In this document: piece after piece, positions 53,822 to 63,169 of the stretch
How the letters are laid out: each line of letters opens with the position of its first letter
How positions within the stretch are numbered: position 1 is the stretch's first letter
Assembly (NCBI RefSeq): GCF_014204415.1
Contig: NZ_JACHLE010000001.1
Coordinates: forward strand, 248,001 to 312,000
From: Chryseobacterium defluvii
Lineage (GTDB): Bacteria; Bacteroidota; Bacteroidia; Flavobacteriales; Weeksellaceae
Reading direction: 5' to 3'
Length of the DNA stretch: 64,000 nt
Position numbers and translations under genes: made by a program
The notes under the pieces: generated by a model
Told to the model about the DNA's origin: nothing
What the model saw: the letters and a program-made list of their open reading frames with translations, nothing else
Database searches by the model: none

Positions 53822-54826
53822 TTGAAGCCAACCATTTCCATTATCGTTGCCATTTTCAACCGGAAGGATGAACTTTTTGAGCTGTTGAGTTCTTTAACCC
53901 AGCAGACAGACAGGGATTTTGAAGTAATTATAGTGGATGACGGTTCCCAGATCGATCTTAAGCCAACTATTAATAGCTTTGAAGGAATCTTAAATATTAA
54001 ATATTTCAGGAAAGATAATTCAGGACCTGGTCTGACGAGAAATTACGGTGCCAGAAGGGCAGAAAATGACTGGCTGGTTTTTGTAGACAGTGACGTTATT
54101 GTAGAGAAAGATTATATCGAAAATATTAAAAAAGATATCCTTGCGATCCCGTGTGATGCTTTTGGAGGTGCTGATAAGGCTCATAAAGGCTTTAATCTGA
54201 TGCAGAAAGCCATTTCTTATTCCATGACCTCTGTTTTTACGACGGGGGGAATCAGGGGTAGTAAGAAAGCAGTTTCCAGATTTCAGCCGAGGAGCTTTAA
54301 TATGGGGGTAAAAAAGCAGGTTTTTGAGAAGGTAGGCGGTTTTTCGGAAATGAGGATAGGAGAGGATCCCGATCTGTCGATGACCCTCTGGGAAAATGGT
54401 TTTACGACTGCATTTTTTGATACTATTGCTGTGTATCATAAAAGGAGAGTAGATTTTGGGAAATTTTCAAAGCAGGTGTATCAGTTTGGCTGTGCAAGGC
54501 CTATTCTTAATCAGAGGCATCCGAATTATGTGAAAATTTCTTTTGCATTTCCCACTTTATTTCTTTTGGGGTATATCATGGGCTTCCTGGAATATTTCAT
54601 ACTCGGAAAAGGATTTATTCTGGCGCTGTATGGCTTGTATACCTTTCTGGTATTTTTCCATGCGCTGATGATGACTAAAAATGTAAGCATAGCAGGAATG
54701 GCTGTCATTTCTACCTATATCCAGATGTTTTCGTATGGTTATGGCTTCCTGAAGTCCTGGATCCTGCTGAATATTTTCAGGATGAAGCCTGAAGACGCAT
54801 TTCCAAGCCATTTTTACAGGAAGTAA
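53822..54826 (+). CDS. Family 2 glycosyltransferase
   Basis: A 334-residue GT-A fold enzyme. It begins KPTISIIVAIFNRKDELFEL with no ATG available, so TTG at 53822 is the start. The donor-site IIVDDGS (about 37) and the DxD-type WLVFVDSDVIVE (about 90) are clear, with the acceptor-side EDPDLSMTLW. Hydrophobic helices lie at about 240-262, 265-285 and 290-310, so it is membrane-attached. Product unknown; likely cell-surface glycan or lipid. It is divergent from the SDR operon and not in a glycan cluster. Confidence 0.9.
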   Translation: MKPTISIIVAIFNRKDELFELLSSLTQQTDRDFEVIIVDDGSQIDLKPTINSFEGILNIKYFRKDNSGPGLTRNYGARRAENDWLVFVDSDVIVEKDYIENIKKDILAIPCDAFGGADKAHKGFNLMQKAISYSMTSVFTTGGIRGSKKAVSRFQPRSFNMGVKKQVFEKVGGFSEMRIGEDPDLSMTLWENGFTTAFFDTIAVYHKRRVDFGKFSKQVYQFGCARPILNQRHPNYVKISFAFPTLFLLGYIMGFLEYFILGKGFILALYGLYTFLVFFHALMMTKNVSIAGMAVISTYIQMFSYGYGFLKSWILLNIFRMKPEDAFPSHFYRK

Positions 54827-54844
54827 AGATTTAAAAGCTTCCGA

Positions 54845-54866
54845 AGTATAATGATGAAATTATACT
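54845..54866. terminator. Possible weak hairpin between glycosyltransferase and bestrophin genes
   Basis: AGTATAAT and ATTATACT arms around GATGAA, overlapping the end of the bestrophin gene. AT-rich and without a clear U tract on the plus strand. Confidence 0.3.
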
Positions 54867-55888
54867 AAAACACCATTCCTTGATGAAATAGCCTCAGGAA
54901 GATCTTCATGTTCCCCGATCATCTGCAAAAGGTCTATTTCAATGGTCCTGCATATGGAAAGCATGGGCACATCAAACATTAATCCGGCAAAAGGGTTTTC
55001 CGAATAATCCCCGACCAGCTCCATAACAATGTAGATCCATCCTACAATGACACAGAACGGGATGCAGGTCCAGATCCCCCAGTCTCCTAATTTGGCAAAT
55101 TCATTCACGAGTCCCAAAGGAAGAAGGATAATGAATATAACGATAAAGATAAAACCAGTATTGGCAAACTGTCTTGGGGAAGGGAATTTTTTAATCCTTT
55201 CAGCTTGTCCCTGATACTCATAGAAATCATTCAGGGAGGTCTGTAGCTGCACCTGGTTGAAATCTGATATGGATCTGCCGTTTTTTAATTCATTGATCTC
55301 TTTCGCCTGTTTTGAAATTAAAAAGGTGGCGAAATTTTTATAATCGGCTTGTAGTGTGAATTCTTCTTCGGAAAGGTATTTGTTCAGGAAAATAGGGGCT
55401 CTTCCGTAATCAGGGAAGCCCGCTTTGATGAGCCTGTGACGCCTTTGATTGATGGCACCAAAATGCCTTCCGAGACTGATGTGTTCCCATTCGGTGGGTA
55501 CCAATAGCTGTTCACGCAAGGTATATAGCCAGGCAATGTGACGGTATACTATTCTCTTTCTGATTGCTTCCGGATAACCGGCTTTTTCTCCGTCTTCCGT
55601 ATGAAAAGCATACAGCATGGAGGTAAATGACCTGCTGGAATTCACAATCCCACCCCAGATTTTTCTGGCTTCCCACAGTCTGTCATAAGCCTGATTATTT
55701 TTAAAACCCACATAAAAGGCAACGGCAGTACCTATAGACGCCACCGGGATCCACGGGATGATCATCCAGCGCCAGTTAAAGAAATAAAATAGTGCTGCGA
55801 CTAATGTACACCAGGCAGAAAGCCATATAAGGTGACCGCCTGCTAAGTTTAAAACCTGCCTGTACGTAAAATATTTAGTTGTGATCAT
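54860..55888 (-). CDS. Bestrophin family chloride channel protein
   Basis: A 342-residue inner-membrane channel-like protein of the bestrophin family (PF01062). Signatures are WLSAWCTLVAALFYFF, the conserved FYVGFKNNQAYDRLWEARKI and WGGIVNSSRSF at about 60-90, and ISFxPL-type loops. Four helices and a cytoplasmic domain with an RR-HRLI segment are visible. Bacterial bestrophins conduct ions, probably anions. Single gene, convergent with the glycosyltransferase. Confidence 0.9.
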   Translation of the reverse strand: MITTKYFTYRQVLNLAGGHLIWLSAWCTLVAALFYFFNWRWMIIPWIPVASIGTAVAFYVGFKNNQAYDRLWEARKIWGGIVNSSRSFTSMLYAFHTEDGEKAGYPEAIRKRIVYRHIAWLYTLREQLLVPTEWEHISLGRHFGAINQRRHRLIKAGFPDYGRAPIFLNKYLSEEEFTLQADYKNFATFLISKQAKEINELKNGRSISDFNQVQLQTSLNDFYEYQGQAERIKKFPSPRQFANTGFIFIVIFIILLPLGLVNEFAKLGDWGIWTCIPFCVIVGWIYIVMELVGDYSENPFAGLMFDVPMLSICRTIEIDLLQMIGEHEDLPEAISSRNGVLV

Positions 55889-56004
55889 AAATGGATATCG
55901 GGTTTAAAAATGAAAGTCATCAACAAAATGAATACCAATTTAAGATATTTACTTTATTTAATAGAATATATCCTGATGCAATTTTTTAAAAATCAGGAAT
56001 AAAA

Positions 56005-56028
56005 AAACCTCTAATTAATTAGAGGTTT
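56005..56028 (-). terminator. Terminator after the E1 gene
   Basis: AAACCTCTAATTAATTAGAGGTTT, read in two halves, is a perfect 24-base palindrome with A bases to the left, which give a U tract on the minus strand. It ends the 2-oxoacid dehydrogenase gene just upstream. Confidence 0.85.
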
Positions 56029-56039
56029 ATGTTAAGGTG

Positions 56040-58112
56040 CTAATATTTTAGCATTTCTTCTATCTTCTTGGTGAGCTTTTCAGCATTGGGAAGCATTTCC
56101 TTTTCTAAAACCAGGTTGATAGGAACGGCAGGCAGATCCAGCGATCCCATGGTTTCTACCGGAGCATCCAGGTATTTGAAACAGTTTTTAGAAATACGGT
56201 GTGCAAAAGCTTCTGCAAAAGAATTATTAAGCTGTTCTTCCGTCAGCACCATACATTTTCCGTGTGCTTTCACTCTTTCAAAAACAAGCTCTTCATCCAA
56301 AGGAATTAATGTTCTCAGATCAATCACCTCAACTCTTCCGTCGAAATTTCTGGCAGCTTCCTTAGCCCAGTAAACACCCATTCCGTAGGTGACAACCAAT
56401 AATGTTCTTCCTTTTTCGGTTTCTTCCTGATCTGCTTCAATGATCACTTTTCCTTTTCCGAAAGGTAGAATATAATCTTCTGCAGGCTCTACGGTTTTGG
56501 CATCTTCGGTTCCCGGAACTTTACTCCAGTACAATCCTTTGTGCTCCAGCATGATCACTGGATTCGGATCGTAATAGGCTGCTTTCAGCAAACCTTTAAA
56601 GTCTGCTGCATTGCTTGGATAGGCTATTTTAATACCTTTGATGTTGGCCAGTATACTTTCAACACTTCCACTGTGGTATGGTCCGCCGCCGCCGTACGCA
56701 CCAATGGGCACACGGATGATATTGCTTACCGGATATTTACCATTGCTTAAGTAATTGGATTTTGAAATTTCTGTGATCAGCTGATTGATCCCCGGATAGA
56801 TATAGTCTGCAAATTGTACTTCGACAATCGGCTTTAAGCCGACAGCACTCATCCCGGCTGTGGAGCCAATAATATAAGCTTCCTGAATAGCTGTATTGAA
56901 TACTCTTTTATTCCCAAATTTTTTGCCTAATGTTACAGTCTCACGGAAAACCCCACCAATCCTTTCGCCTACATCCTGCCCATAAAGCAAAGCTTCCGGA
57001 TGTTTCCACATAAGTTCCTGAATGGCATGGATAGCAGCATCTACCATTACAATTTTTTCTCCACCGGCTGGTTCACGGGTGCCACTTTCTTCGGTAATCG
57101 GAGTAGGGGCAAAAATATGGTTGGTCACTGTTTCAGGTTTCGGATCTTCTGCATTTTTAGCCCTTTCAAAAGCTTCTTCAACTTCTAATCTGGCTTTTTT
57201 TGTGATCTGTTTTAAAAGTTCCTCATCTATTCCTCCGTCCAGCAATTGTTTTCTAAGGATCTCTCCCGGATCTTTTGCTCTGTGTTTGGTTAAATCTTCT
57301 TCATCTCTATAGAATTCTCTTCTTACTCCTGAGGTATGATGTCCTATAAGAACTGTTTTTGCACATACCACCAAAGGTTTTCTCTCAGTTCTTACGAAAT
57401 CTACCGCTTTTTTCATGGCTTCAAAGCTCTCGGCAAAGTCAGTTCCGTCCACTCTCATTCTGCCCAAGCCTGTAAATCCTGCTACAAAATCGTAAGCGTC
57501 ACAGGTTCTCGCTTCATCTTTCGTTACGGAGATTCCCCATTCATTGTCCTGAACCAGGAAAATGATAGGAAGCTGGTGTAGAGCTGCAAACTGTAAGGCT
57601 TCACTTACTTCTCCTTCTGTTACGGAATTATCTCCAAGGCTGCAAATGACCACAGGATTGTTTTCAAAATGCTGTAAATTAAATTCTTGGATATATTTTA
57701 TTCCCTGTGCAACTCCCGTGGTGGGAATGGTCTGCATTCCAGTAGCAGAACTCTGATGAATGATCTTTGGCATTTTCTCATTTCTGCTGGAAGGGTGGGA
57801 ATAGTACGATCTGCCTCCGGAAAAAGGATCATCAGCTTTTGCCAATAGCTGCAACATCAACTGGTAAGGTTCAAAACCTATCCCTAAAAGAATGCTTTCA
57901 TCCCTATAGTAAGGAGAAACCCAGTCCTCTTTTTTCAACTGATAAGCTGTTGCCAGCTGAATGGCTTCGTGACCTCTTGAAGTACTATGAACATATTTGC
58001 AGATATTCCTGTTTTCTTCATATACATCAGCCATAGCTTTCGCAAGCATCATATGATTGTAGGCCTTTAGCAAAATATCCTGAGAAACTTTTTCGTGAAG
58101 TGTATTTTCCAT
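56040..58112 (-). CDS. 2-oxoacid dehydrogenase E1, alpha and beta fused (branched-chain type)
   Basis: A 690-residue thiamine-diphosphate enzyme that decarboxylates a 2-oxoacid, probably from Val, Leu or Ile, and passes the acyl to the lipoyl E2 subunit. The alpha part (about 1-330) has the cofactor site CSLGDNSVTEGEV and NEWGIS; the beta part (about 360-690) has LYGQDVGERIGGVF, AIQEAYIIGSTAGMSA and the C-terminal transketolase-C domain. The frame opens at a TTG at 58121; I use ATG 58112. A perfect -7 box and a 28-base palindrome over the -33 region are directly upstream. No E2 or E3 gene is in the window. Confidence 0.92.
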   Translation of the reverse strand: MENTLHEKVSQDILLKAYNHMMLAKAMADVYEENRNICKYVHSTSRGHEAIQLATAYQLKKEDWVSPYYRDESILLGIGFEPYQLMLQLLAKADDPFSGGRSYYSHPSSRNEKMPKIIHQSSATGMQTIPTTGVAQGIKYIQEFNLQHFENNPVVICSLGDNSVTEGEVSEALQFAALHQLPIIFLVQDNEWGISVTKDEARTCDAYDFVAGFTGLGRMRVDGTDFAESFEAMKKAVDFVRTERKPLVVCAKTVLIGHHTSGVRREFYRDEEDLTKHRAKDPGEILRKQLLDGGIDEELLKQITKKARLEVEEAFERAKNAEDPKPETVTNHIFAPTPITEESGTREPAGGEKIVMVDAAIHAIQELMWKHPEALLYGQDVGERIGGVFRETVTLGKKFGNKRVFNTAIQEAYIIGSTAGMSAVGLKPIVEVQFADYIYPGINQLITEISKSNYLSNGKYPVSNIIRVPIGAYGGGGPYHSGSVESILANIKGIKIAYPSNAADFKGLLKAAYYDPNPVIMLEHKGLYWSKVPGTEDAKTVEPAEDYILPFGKGKVIIEADQEETEKGRTLLVVTYGMGVYWAKEAARNFDGRVEVIDLRTLIPLDEELVFERVKAHGKCMVLTEEQLNNSFAEAFAHRISKNCFKYLDAPVETMGSLDLPAVPINLVLEKEMLPNAEKLTKKIEEMLKY

Positions 58113-58118
58113 AGAAAG

Positions 58119-58126
58119 CAAATATA
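58119..58126 (-). promoter_or_regulatory. -7 box of the E1 gene
   Basis: On the minus strand TATATTTG is an exact TAnnTTTG match. It ends 6 bases before the ATG at 58112, so the transcript would be almost leaderless. The -33 position (GTTG, 20-base spacer) lies in the middle of the palindrome. Confidence 0.6.
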
Positions 58127-58135
58127 CATAAAAAA

Positions 58136-58163
58136 CAAAATACTAACAACTGTTAGTATTTTG
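58136..58163. promoter_or_regulatory. 28-bp perfect palindrome over the E1 promoter, candidate operator
   Basis: CAAAATACTAACA, AC centre, TGTTAGTATTTTG: 13-base arms with no mismatch. It covers the -33 region of the minus-strand promoter at 58119-58126, a place where a bound repressor would block RNA polymerase. The symmetry is like operators of TetR-type repressors, but no regulator gene is nearby. A terminator role is less likely, since no gene ends here. Confidence 0.6.
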
Positions 58164-58186
58164 CTGTAATCTGTTTATGGTATTGA

Positions 58187-58270
58187 TTATTCTTTAATTA
58201 TTTTTTTAGAAATCACCTCTTTGCCGGTTTTTACTTCAATGATGTAATTTTGTTTATTCGAATTGAAACA
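58187..58270 (-). pseudogene. Frameshifted fragment ending NYIIEVKTGKEVISKK
   Basis: The frame reads NYIIEVKTGKEVISKKIIKE then stop at 58187. The pattern resembles the last strands of type IX secretion sorting domains (YIIxVKT...xxKKIIK), but only about 27 codons are open. Upstream in another frame lies the open stretch at 58231-58338; joining the two by one frame change would make one short protein. Either a broken small gene or the remnant of a larger one. Confidence 0.45.
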
Positions 58271-58338
58271 TCAGGAATGTATTTCAATAAGTCAACTCTA
58301 AACTTATCTGTGTCTTTATATTCGATTATCCTACTCAT
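58231..58338 (-). CDS. Short open frame, 35 aa, possibly N-terminal part of a broken gene
   Basis: From ATG 58338 the frame encodes 35 residues (begins MSRIIEYKDTDKFRVDLLKY, ends ITSLK). The sequence has normal amino acid composition. A one-base change in the AAACAAAA stretch near 58252 would join it to the fragment at 58187-58270. No similarity that I recognise. I list it as a candidate only. Confidence 0.35.
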   Translation of the reverse strand: MSRIIEYKDTDKFRVDLLKYIPDVSIRINKITSLK

Positions 58339-58452
58339 CGATGAGTCTTTTAATCAATAGTTATTAGTCATTAAGTAAATGGACAAGTTCATAATTATTG
58401 AAAAATTTGAAGTAACTTTACATTCACTTTCCTAATAAAGTTAGAAATTTAT

Positions 58453-61400
58453 ATGTATTTAATTTTTGACACAGAAACCACAGGTTTACCAAAGAATTTC
58501 AACGCACCTCTTTCGGATTCGGACAACTGGCCCAGAATGGTTCAGATTGCCTGGCAGGTGCATAATGATGATGGAACATTAATAGAAAATCAGGATTATA
58601 TCATTAAGCCTGAGGGGTACGATATACCTTTTAATGCGGCGAGAATTCACGGGATCACGACAAAAATTGCCAATGAGGAAGGTCGAGACCTGCAGGAGAT
58701 CCTGGAAGAATTTTCCAAAGTCCTGGAAAAAGTAAGAGTAGTTTCCGGACACAACGTAGAATTTGACTACAATATTGTAGGCGCTGAATTTTTCAGAAAA
58801 AATATAAAAGATAATCTCCAGGAAAAGCCCAAAGCCGATACGATGCTTCTGGGTACGGACTTTTGCCAGCTTGGAGGAGGCAGGGGAGGAAGATTTAAAC
58901 CTCCCAAACTGGAAGAGCTGTATGAAAAGCTCTATGGATATAAGTTTGACGAAGCACACAATGCTGCTGCCGACGTAAATGCAACGGCCCAGGTTTTCTT
59001 TGAAATGATGAGGGTGGGAATAATTCCGGCGGAAGTATTGAAGATTTCAGAAGACCAGCTACAATATTTCCGGACTTTATATCCAGATCCGATCAAGCCT
59101 TTCGGTATAGTGATCAGAAGACAGGTTGCAGATTTCCATAACAAGAAAAAGCAGGCTGATTTTGGAAGTATTGATGAAATAGATCTTGGAAAATACTTCA
59201 ATTTTGATAACCACAGTGTTTTTTCAACACTTACAGCTACTTCCGGCATATCTGATCTGATCAAAAAGGCGGCTGATGATAATTTCCCGGCGGTCGGGAT
59301 GGTGGATTTGGGTAATATGATGGGAGCTTTTAAATTTGTTTCCGCGGTAGAGTCTGCAAACTCCGACAGAGCTAAAAAGCATAAGGAATACCTTGCTAAA
59401 AAACAGGAAGCTGAAGAAAACGGACAGCAATTTAATGAAGAAGAGCCGGTTTCCGAACCCCTGATCCCTGTTGTGGGGTGTGAATTCTATATTTCGGATC
59501 GGTATGAGCAAAAGCAGTTTACCAAGGATGATCCTGACAGAAGGACGCAGGTAGTGCTGCTTGCAAAAGATTTTAACGGATACAAAAATCTGGCAAAGCT
59601 TTCAAGTATAGGGTTCCTGAAAGGATTCTATTTTGGTGTTCCACGGATCAGCCGTGAGCTGATTGCTCAATATAAGGATGGTCTGATTGCTTTAACCTCC
59701 GGAATTTACGGTGATGTCCCAGATGCGGTCTTAAATACCGGGGAACAAAAAGGGGAAGAACTTTTCAAATGGTGGAAAGATACTTTTGGCGATGATTTTT
59801 ATGTTCAGATCCAAAATCATAAGCTTCCTGAAGAGGAGCACTTAAATGAGGTGTTATTATACTTTGCAGATAAATATAATGTAAAGATCCTAGCGCAGAA
59901 CGAAACTTTTTATACCAATAAAGACGATTCCAATATTCAGGATATCGTTAGCTGTATAAAAGACGGTGAAAAACTGTCAACGCCTGTTGGGAAAGGGTTT
60001 GGCAAAAGAAGAGGTTTGGCAACGGGAGAATACTATATTAAGAATAGTGATGAGATCAAAGAAGCATTTCTGGCATACCCGGACTCCTTTGAGGCTTACG
60101 AAGAGTTTCTGGACAAATTCAGTCCTTATACACTGAAAAGAGATGTGCTTCTTCCTAAATTTGATATTCCAGAAGAATTTATCCATGCTGAAGACGATGT
60201 GGATGGAGGAAAAAGAGGGGAGATGGCTTTTTTAACGCATCTTACCTATGAAGGAGCGAAGAAAAAATATGCTGATACCGGTATCACAGATGAAATAAGA
60301 GAACGCCTTGATTTTGAGTTAGATGTCATTGCCAATACAGGGTATCCGGGGTATTTCCTTATTGTACAGGATTTCTGTAATGAGGCCCGGAAAATGGGAG
60401 TCTGGGTAGGGCCGGGGCGGGGTTCAGCAGCAGGCTCGGCGGTTGCCTATTGTATTGGGATCACCAATGTAGACCCCATCAAATATGATCTCCTTTTTGA
60501 GAGATTCCTCAATCCGGAAAGGATCTCAATGCCTGATATTGATATCGATTTTGATGATGAAGGCCGTGACAGGATCATTAAATGGGTTATTGACAAATAC
60601 GGTCAAAACCAGGTGGCTCAGATCATCACCTATTCTGTTCTGGGAGGAAAATCAGCCATTAAAGATGCAGGAAGGGTGTTGGATGTTCCGATCCCTGAAA
60701 CCAACAATATTGCCAAACTGGTCCCGTCTACTCCGGGAATGAATATTGCGAAAGCCCTTACAAAATATGATAAATTAAGGCCCGAAGAACAGCTTCTCGT
60801 TGATGAAATGAGAATGGTGCTTGGCAATCCCGAAGATCCGCGTTTTGATGTGCTGGAAAGTGCAAAAAAAATGGAAGGGTGTATCAGGAATACGGGAATT
60901 CATGCCTGCGGGGTGATCATCACTCCGGAAGAGGTGAGTAATCTGGTTCCGGTGACCATCGCTGCAAAAGATGCCGATATTCTTGTGTCCCAATTCGATA
61001 ACTCGGTGGCGGAAAGTGCAGGGCTTCTGAAAATGGACTTCCTGGGCCTTCGGACATTAACTATTATCAAAGATGCTTTAAAGCTGGTAAAGGAAAGGCA
61101 TGGAGTTGATATTGATCCTGATGACATCGGCCTTGAGGATACAAAAACGTATCAATTATTTAAAGAAGGGAGAACAGTAGGGATTTTCCAGTATGAAAGT
61201 CCGGGAATGCAGAAATACATGAGGGAGCTTAAGCCTACGGTTTTTGCAGACCTTATTGCCATGAATGCATTGTATCGCCCGGGTCCGATCAAATATATCC
61301 CGAATTTCATCAACAGGAAGCACGGTGTTGAAGAGATTGTCTATGATCTCCCCGAAACTGAGGAATATTTAAAAGAAACCTACGGAATTACCGTATACCA

Positions 61401-63120
61401 GGAACAGGTAATGCTTTTGTCCCAGAAACTGGCCAACTTTACAAAAGGTGAGGCGGATACCTTAAGAAAAGCGATGGGTAAAAAACAGATCGATGTTCTT
61501 AATAAAATGTATCCTAAATTCATTGAAGGAGGCAAGAAAAATAATCTCGACGAAGACAGGCTGAACAAAATATGGAATGACTGGAAAGCCTTCGCGGAAT
61601 ACGCCTTTAATAAATCCCACTCTACATGCTATGCCTTAATTGCTTATCATACGGCTTTTCTAAAGGCAAATTACCCGGCAGAATATATGGCAAGTGTGAT
61701 GAGTAATAACATTAATAATACAGCCCAGATCACGATGTTCATGGAAGATTGTAAAAGTATGGGAGTAGATGTTTTAGGGCCGGATGTTAATGAATCCCAA
61801 TATAAGTTCTCTGTAAATGACAAAGGGCAGATCCGCTTCGGCTTAGGAGCCATCAAAGGGATCGGGGAAGGGCCGAGTGAAGCGATAACCAGGGAACGGG
61901 AAAACGGAAGGTTTAAAAATATCTATGATTTCTTTGAAAGAATCCCTGCTTCTCAGGTGAATAAAAGAGTGGCGGAAAGTTTAGTAGTCGCGGGAGCTTT
62001 TGATGAATTGGATAAATACCACAGAGGGCAGTATTTTGACATTGATGTGGCCGGCAGAACCAATCTTGAGAGGTTGTTGAGGTATGGCCAAAGCTTTCAG
62101 GAAAGTAAAAATGAAGTGGAAAATTCTCTTTTTGCAGATTTTGCAGAAGAGATCCAAATTGAGCAGCCTAAACTGGCTCCTTGTCCGGAATGGCCGAACA
62201 TGCATAAATTAAACAAGGAGAAGGAGATTATAGGATTCTACCTTTCTGCGCATCCTCTGGATGAATTCAGGTACCAGTTTCAGTTTATGCAGGGCCAGCT
62301 TTCCAAAAAAACAGTACTGGAGAAAGAAGAAGGAGAAAAAATAGTAGTGGATGAAGCTCCGATCCTTGAAAGAGATTCTCAGGACGAAACAGCAGATATA
62401 GCAGAAATAGCTTCTGATGAACTATTGACCGGAGAAGAAGAAATAATAGAAGAAGTTACTAAAAAAGCAGAACCTAAAGGAAATTTTGGATTTTTAAACC
62501 TTGATGAGGTGGATGCTTATAAAGAACAGGCCTTTTCAAATAAACCTCCGGAATTGTTTGAAGAAAAAAAGAAGGACTGGAAACAGATCCAGAAAGAAAG
62601 AGAAAATGGAGGCGGAGGCAAAGAATTTACTGTTGCAGGCCTCATTACGGAATATAGGGTGCAGGATGGTTTCAAAAGTGGTGAGAAGGTGGCTTTTCTT
62701 ACTTTGGAAGATTATACCGGTTCCTATTCTTTCCGGTTAGGGGACAGAGATTATATGCGGTTGAAAGAAAAGCTCGAAGTGCAGCGTTTTGTAGTTTTAA
62801 AAATAAAATTTGCACAGGTGAAAGATGGGCGCGTTTTCGTTAATGTAAATGAAGTCATTGAACTTAAGGAAGCTTTTGAAAGATTTGCAAAAAGCATCTC
62901 TCTGGTGATGGATGTAATGGATTTCAGGAAGGAAGATCTGGAGTTTTTCAGGGAAGTGCTTGAAAGGAATAAAGGAGATCAGAAGTTTAAATTTTATCTT
63001 AAAAATATAGAAGACGACTCCCATATAGAGCTGCAGTCGATGAAATATTCAGTTGACCTGAACGGGGATCTGATCAAAGAGATCCAATTGCTGAATAAAT
63101 ATGAATTTTATTTAAATTAA
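58453..63120 (+). CDS. dnaE: DNA polymerase III alpha subunit with fused 3'-5' exonuclease
   Basis: The replicative polymerase, 1555 residues, about 400 longer than E. coli DnaE. An N-terminal DnaQ-like exonuclease (about 1-195) has ExoI FDTETTGLP, ExoII GHNVEFDYNIV and ExoIII HNAAADVNATA. The PHP domain (about 255-540) is degenerate: HSVFSTLTATSG and VDLGNMMGAF stand in place of the metal-binding His residues. The polymerase core has GRGSAAGSAVAYCIG and PDIDIDFDDEGRD; then the helix-hairpin-helix, a 100-residue acidic insert (about 1280-1390) and an OB fold (FTVAGLITEYRV). The fused exonuclease probably supplies proofreading in place of a free epsilon subunit. A terminator follows. Confidence 0.96.
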   Translation: MYLIFDTETTGLPKNFNAPLSDSDNWPRMVQIAWQVHNDDGTLIENQDYIIKPEGYDIPFNAARIHGITTKIANEEGRDLQEILEEFSKVLEKVRVVSGHNVEFDYNIVGAEFFRKNIKDNLQEKPKADTMLLGTDFCQLGGGRGGRFKPPKLEELYEKLYGYKFDEAHNAAADVNATAQVFFEMMRVGIIPAEVLKISEDQLQYFRTLYPDPIKPFGIVIRRQVADFHNKKKQADFGSIDEIDLGKYFNFDNHSVFSTLTATSGISDLIKKAADDNFPAVGMVDLGNMMGAFKFVSAVESANSDRAKKHKEYLAKKQEAEENGQQFNEEEPVSEPLIPVVGCEFYISDRYEQKQFTKDDPDRRTQVVLLAKDFNGYKNLAKLSSIGFLKGFYFGVPRISRELIAQYKDGLIALTSGIYGDVPDAVLNTGEQKGEELFKWWKDTFGDDFYVQIQNHKLPEEEHLNEVLLYFADKYNVKILAQNETFYTNKDDSNIQDIVSCIKDGEKLSTPVGKGFGKRRGLATGEYYIKNSDEIKEAFLAYPDSFEAYEEFLDKFSPYTLKRDVLLPKFDIPEEFIHAEDDVDGGKRGEMAFLTHLTYEGAKKKYADTGITDEIRERLDFELDVIANTGYPGYFLIVQDFCNEARKMGVWVGPGRGSAAGSAVAYCIGITNVDPIKYDLLFERFLNPERISMPDIDIDFDDEGRDRIIKWVIDKYGQNQVAQIITYSVLGGKSAIKDAGRVLDVPIPETNNIAKLVPSTPGMNIAKALTKYDKLRPEEQLLVDEMRMVLGNPEDPRFDVLESAKKMEGCIRNTGIHACGVIITPEEVSNLVPVTIAAKDADILVSQFDNSVAESAGLLKMDFLGLRTLTIIKDALKLVKERHGVDIDPDDIGLEDTKTYQLFKEGRTVGIFQYESPGMQKYMRELKPTVFADLIAMNALYRPGPIKYIPNFINRKHGVEEIVYDLPETEEYLKETYGITVYQEQVMLLSQKLANFTKGEADTLRKAMGKKQIDVLNKMYPKFIEGGKKNNLDEDRLNKIWNDWKAFAEYAFNKSHSTCYALIAYHTAFLKANYPAEYMASVMSNNINNTAQITMFMEDCKSMGVDVLGPDVNESQYKFSVNDKGQIRFGLGAIKGIGEGPSEAITRERENGRFKNIYDFFERIPASQVNKRVAESLVVAGAFDELDKYHRGQYFDIDVAGRTNLERLLRYGQSFQESKNEVENSLFADFAEEIQIEQPKLAPCPEWPNMHKLNKEKEIIGFYLSAHPLDEFRYQFQFMQGQLSKKTVLEKEEGEKIVVDEAPILERDSQDETADIAEIASDELLTGEEEIIEEVTKKAEPKGNFGFLNLDEVDAYKEQAFSNKPPELFEEKKKDWKQIQKERENGGGGKEFTVAGLITEYRVQDGFKSGEKVAFLTLEDYTGSYSFRLGDRDYMRLKEKLEVQRFVVLKIKFAQVKDGRVFVNVNEVIELKEAFERFAKSISLVMDVMDFRKEDLEFFREVLERNKGDQKFKFYLKNIEDDSHIELQSMKYSVDLNGDLIKEIQLLNKYEFYLN

Positions 63121-63143
63121 TGTATATATTAATTACGATGTAA

Positions 63144-63169
63144 GAGCAGTCAGGAAGACTGCTTTTTTT
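63144..63169 (+). terminator. Terminator after dnaE
   Basis: GCAGTC and GACTGC arms around AGGAA followed by seven T bases. Confidence 0.9.

Larger units (their letters stand above)
58164..58452. other. Spacer between E1 and dnaE genes
   Basis: The 340-base gap from 58113 to 58452 holds the E1 promoter and palindrome, the broken small frames at 58187-58338, and a perfect 14-base palindrome (ACTCATCGATGAGT, 58333-58346) at the start of the small frame. The remaining 100 bases before dnaE are AT-rich with no clear -33/-7 pair. Confidence 0.6.

Noticed and set aside
58136..58163. Terminator for a gene ending upstream of dnaE
   Set aside because: No gene ends at this site. The position over a minus-strand promoter fits an operator better.
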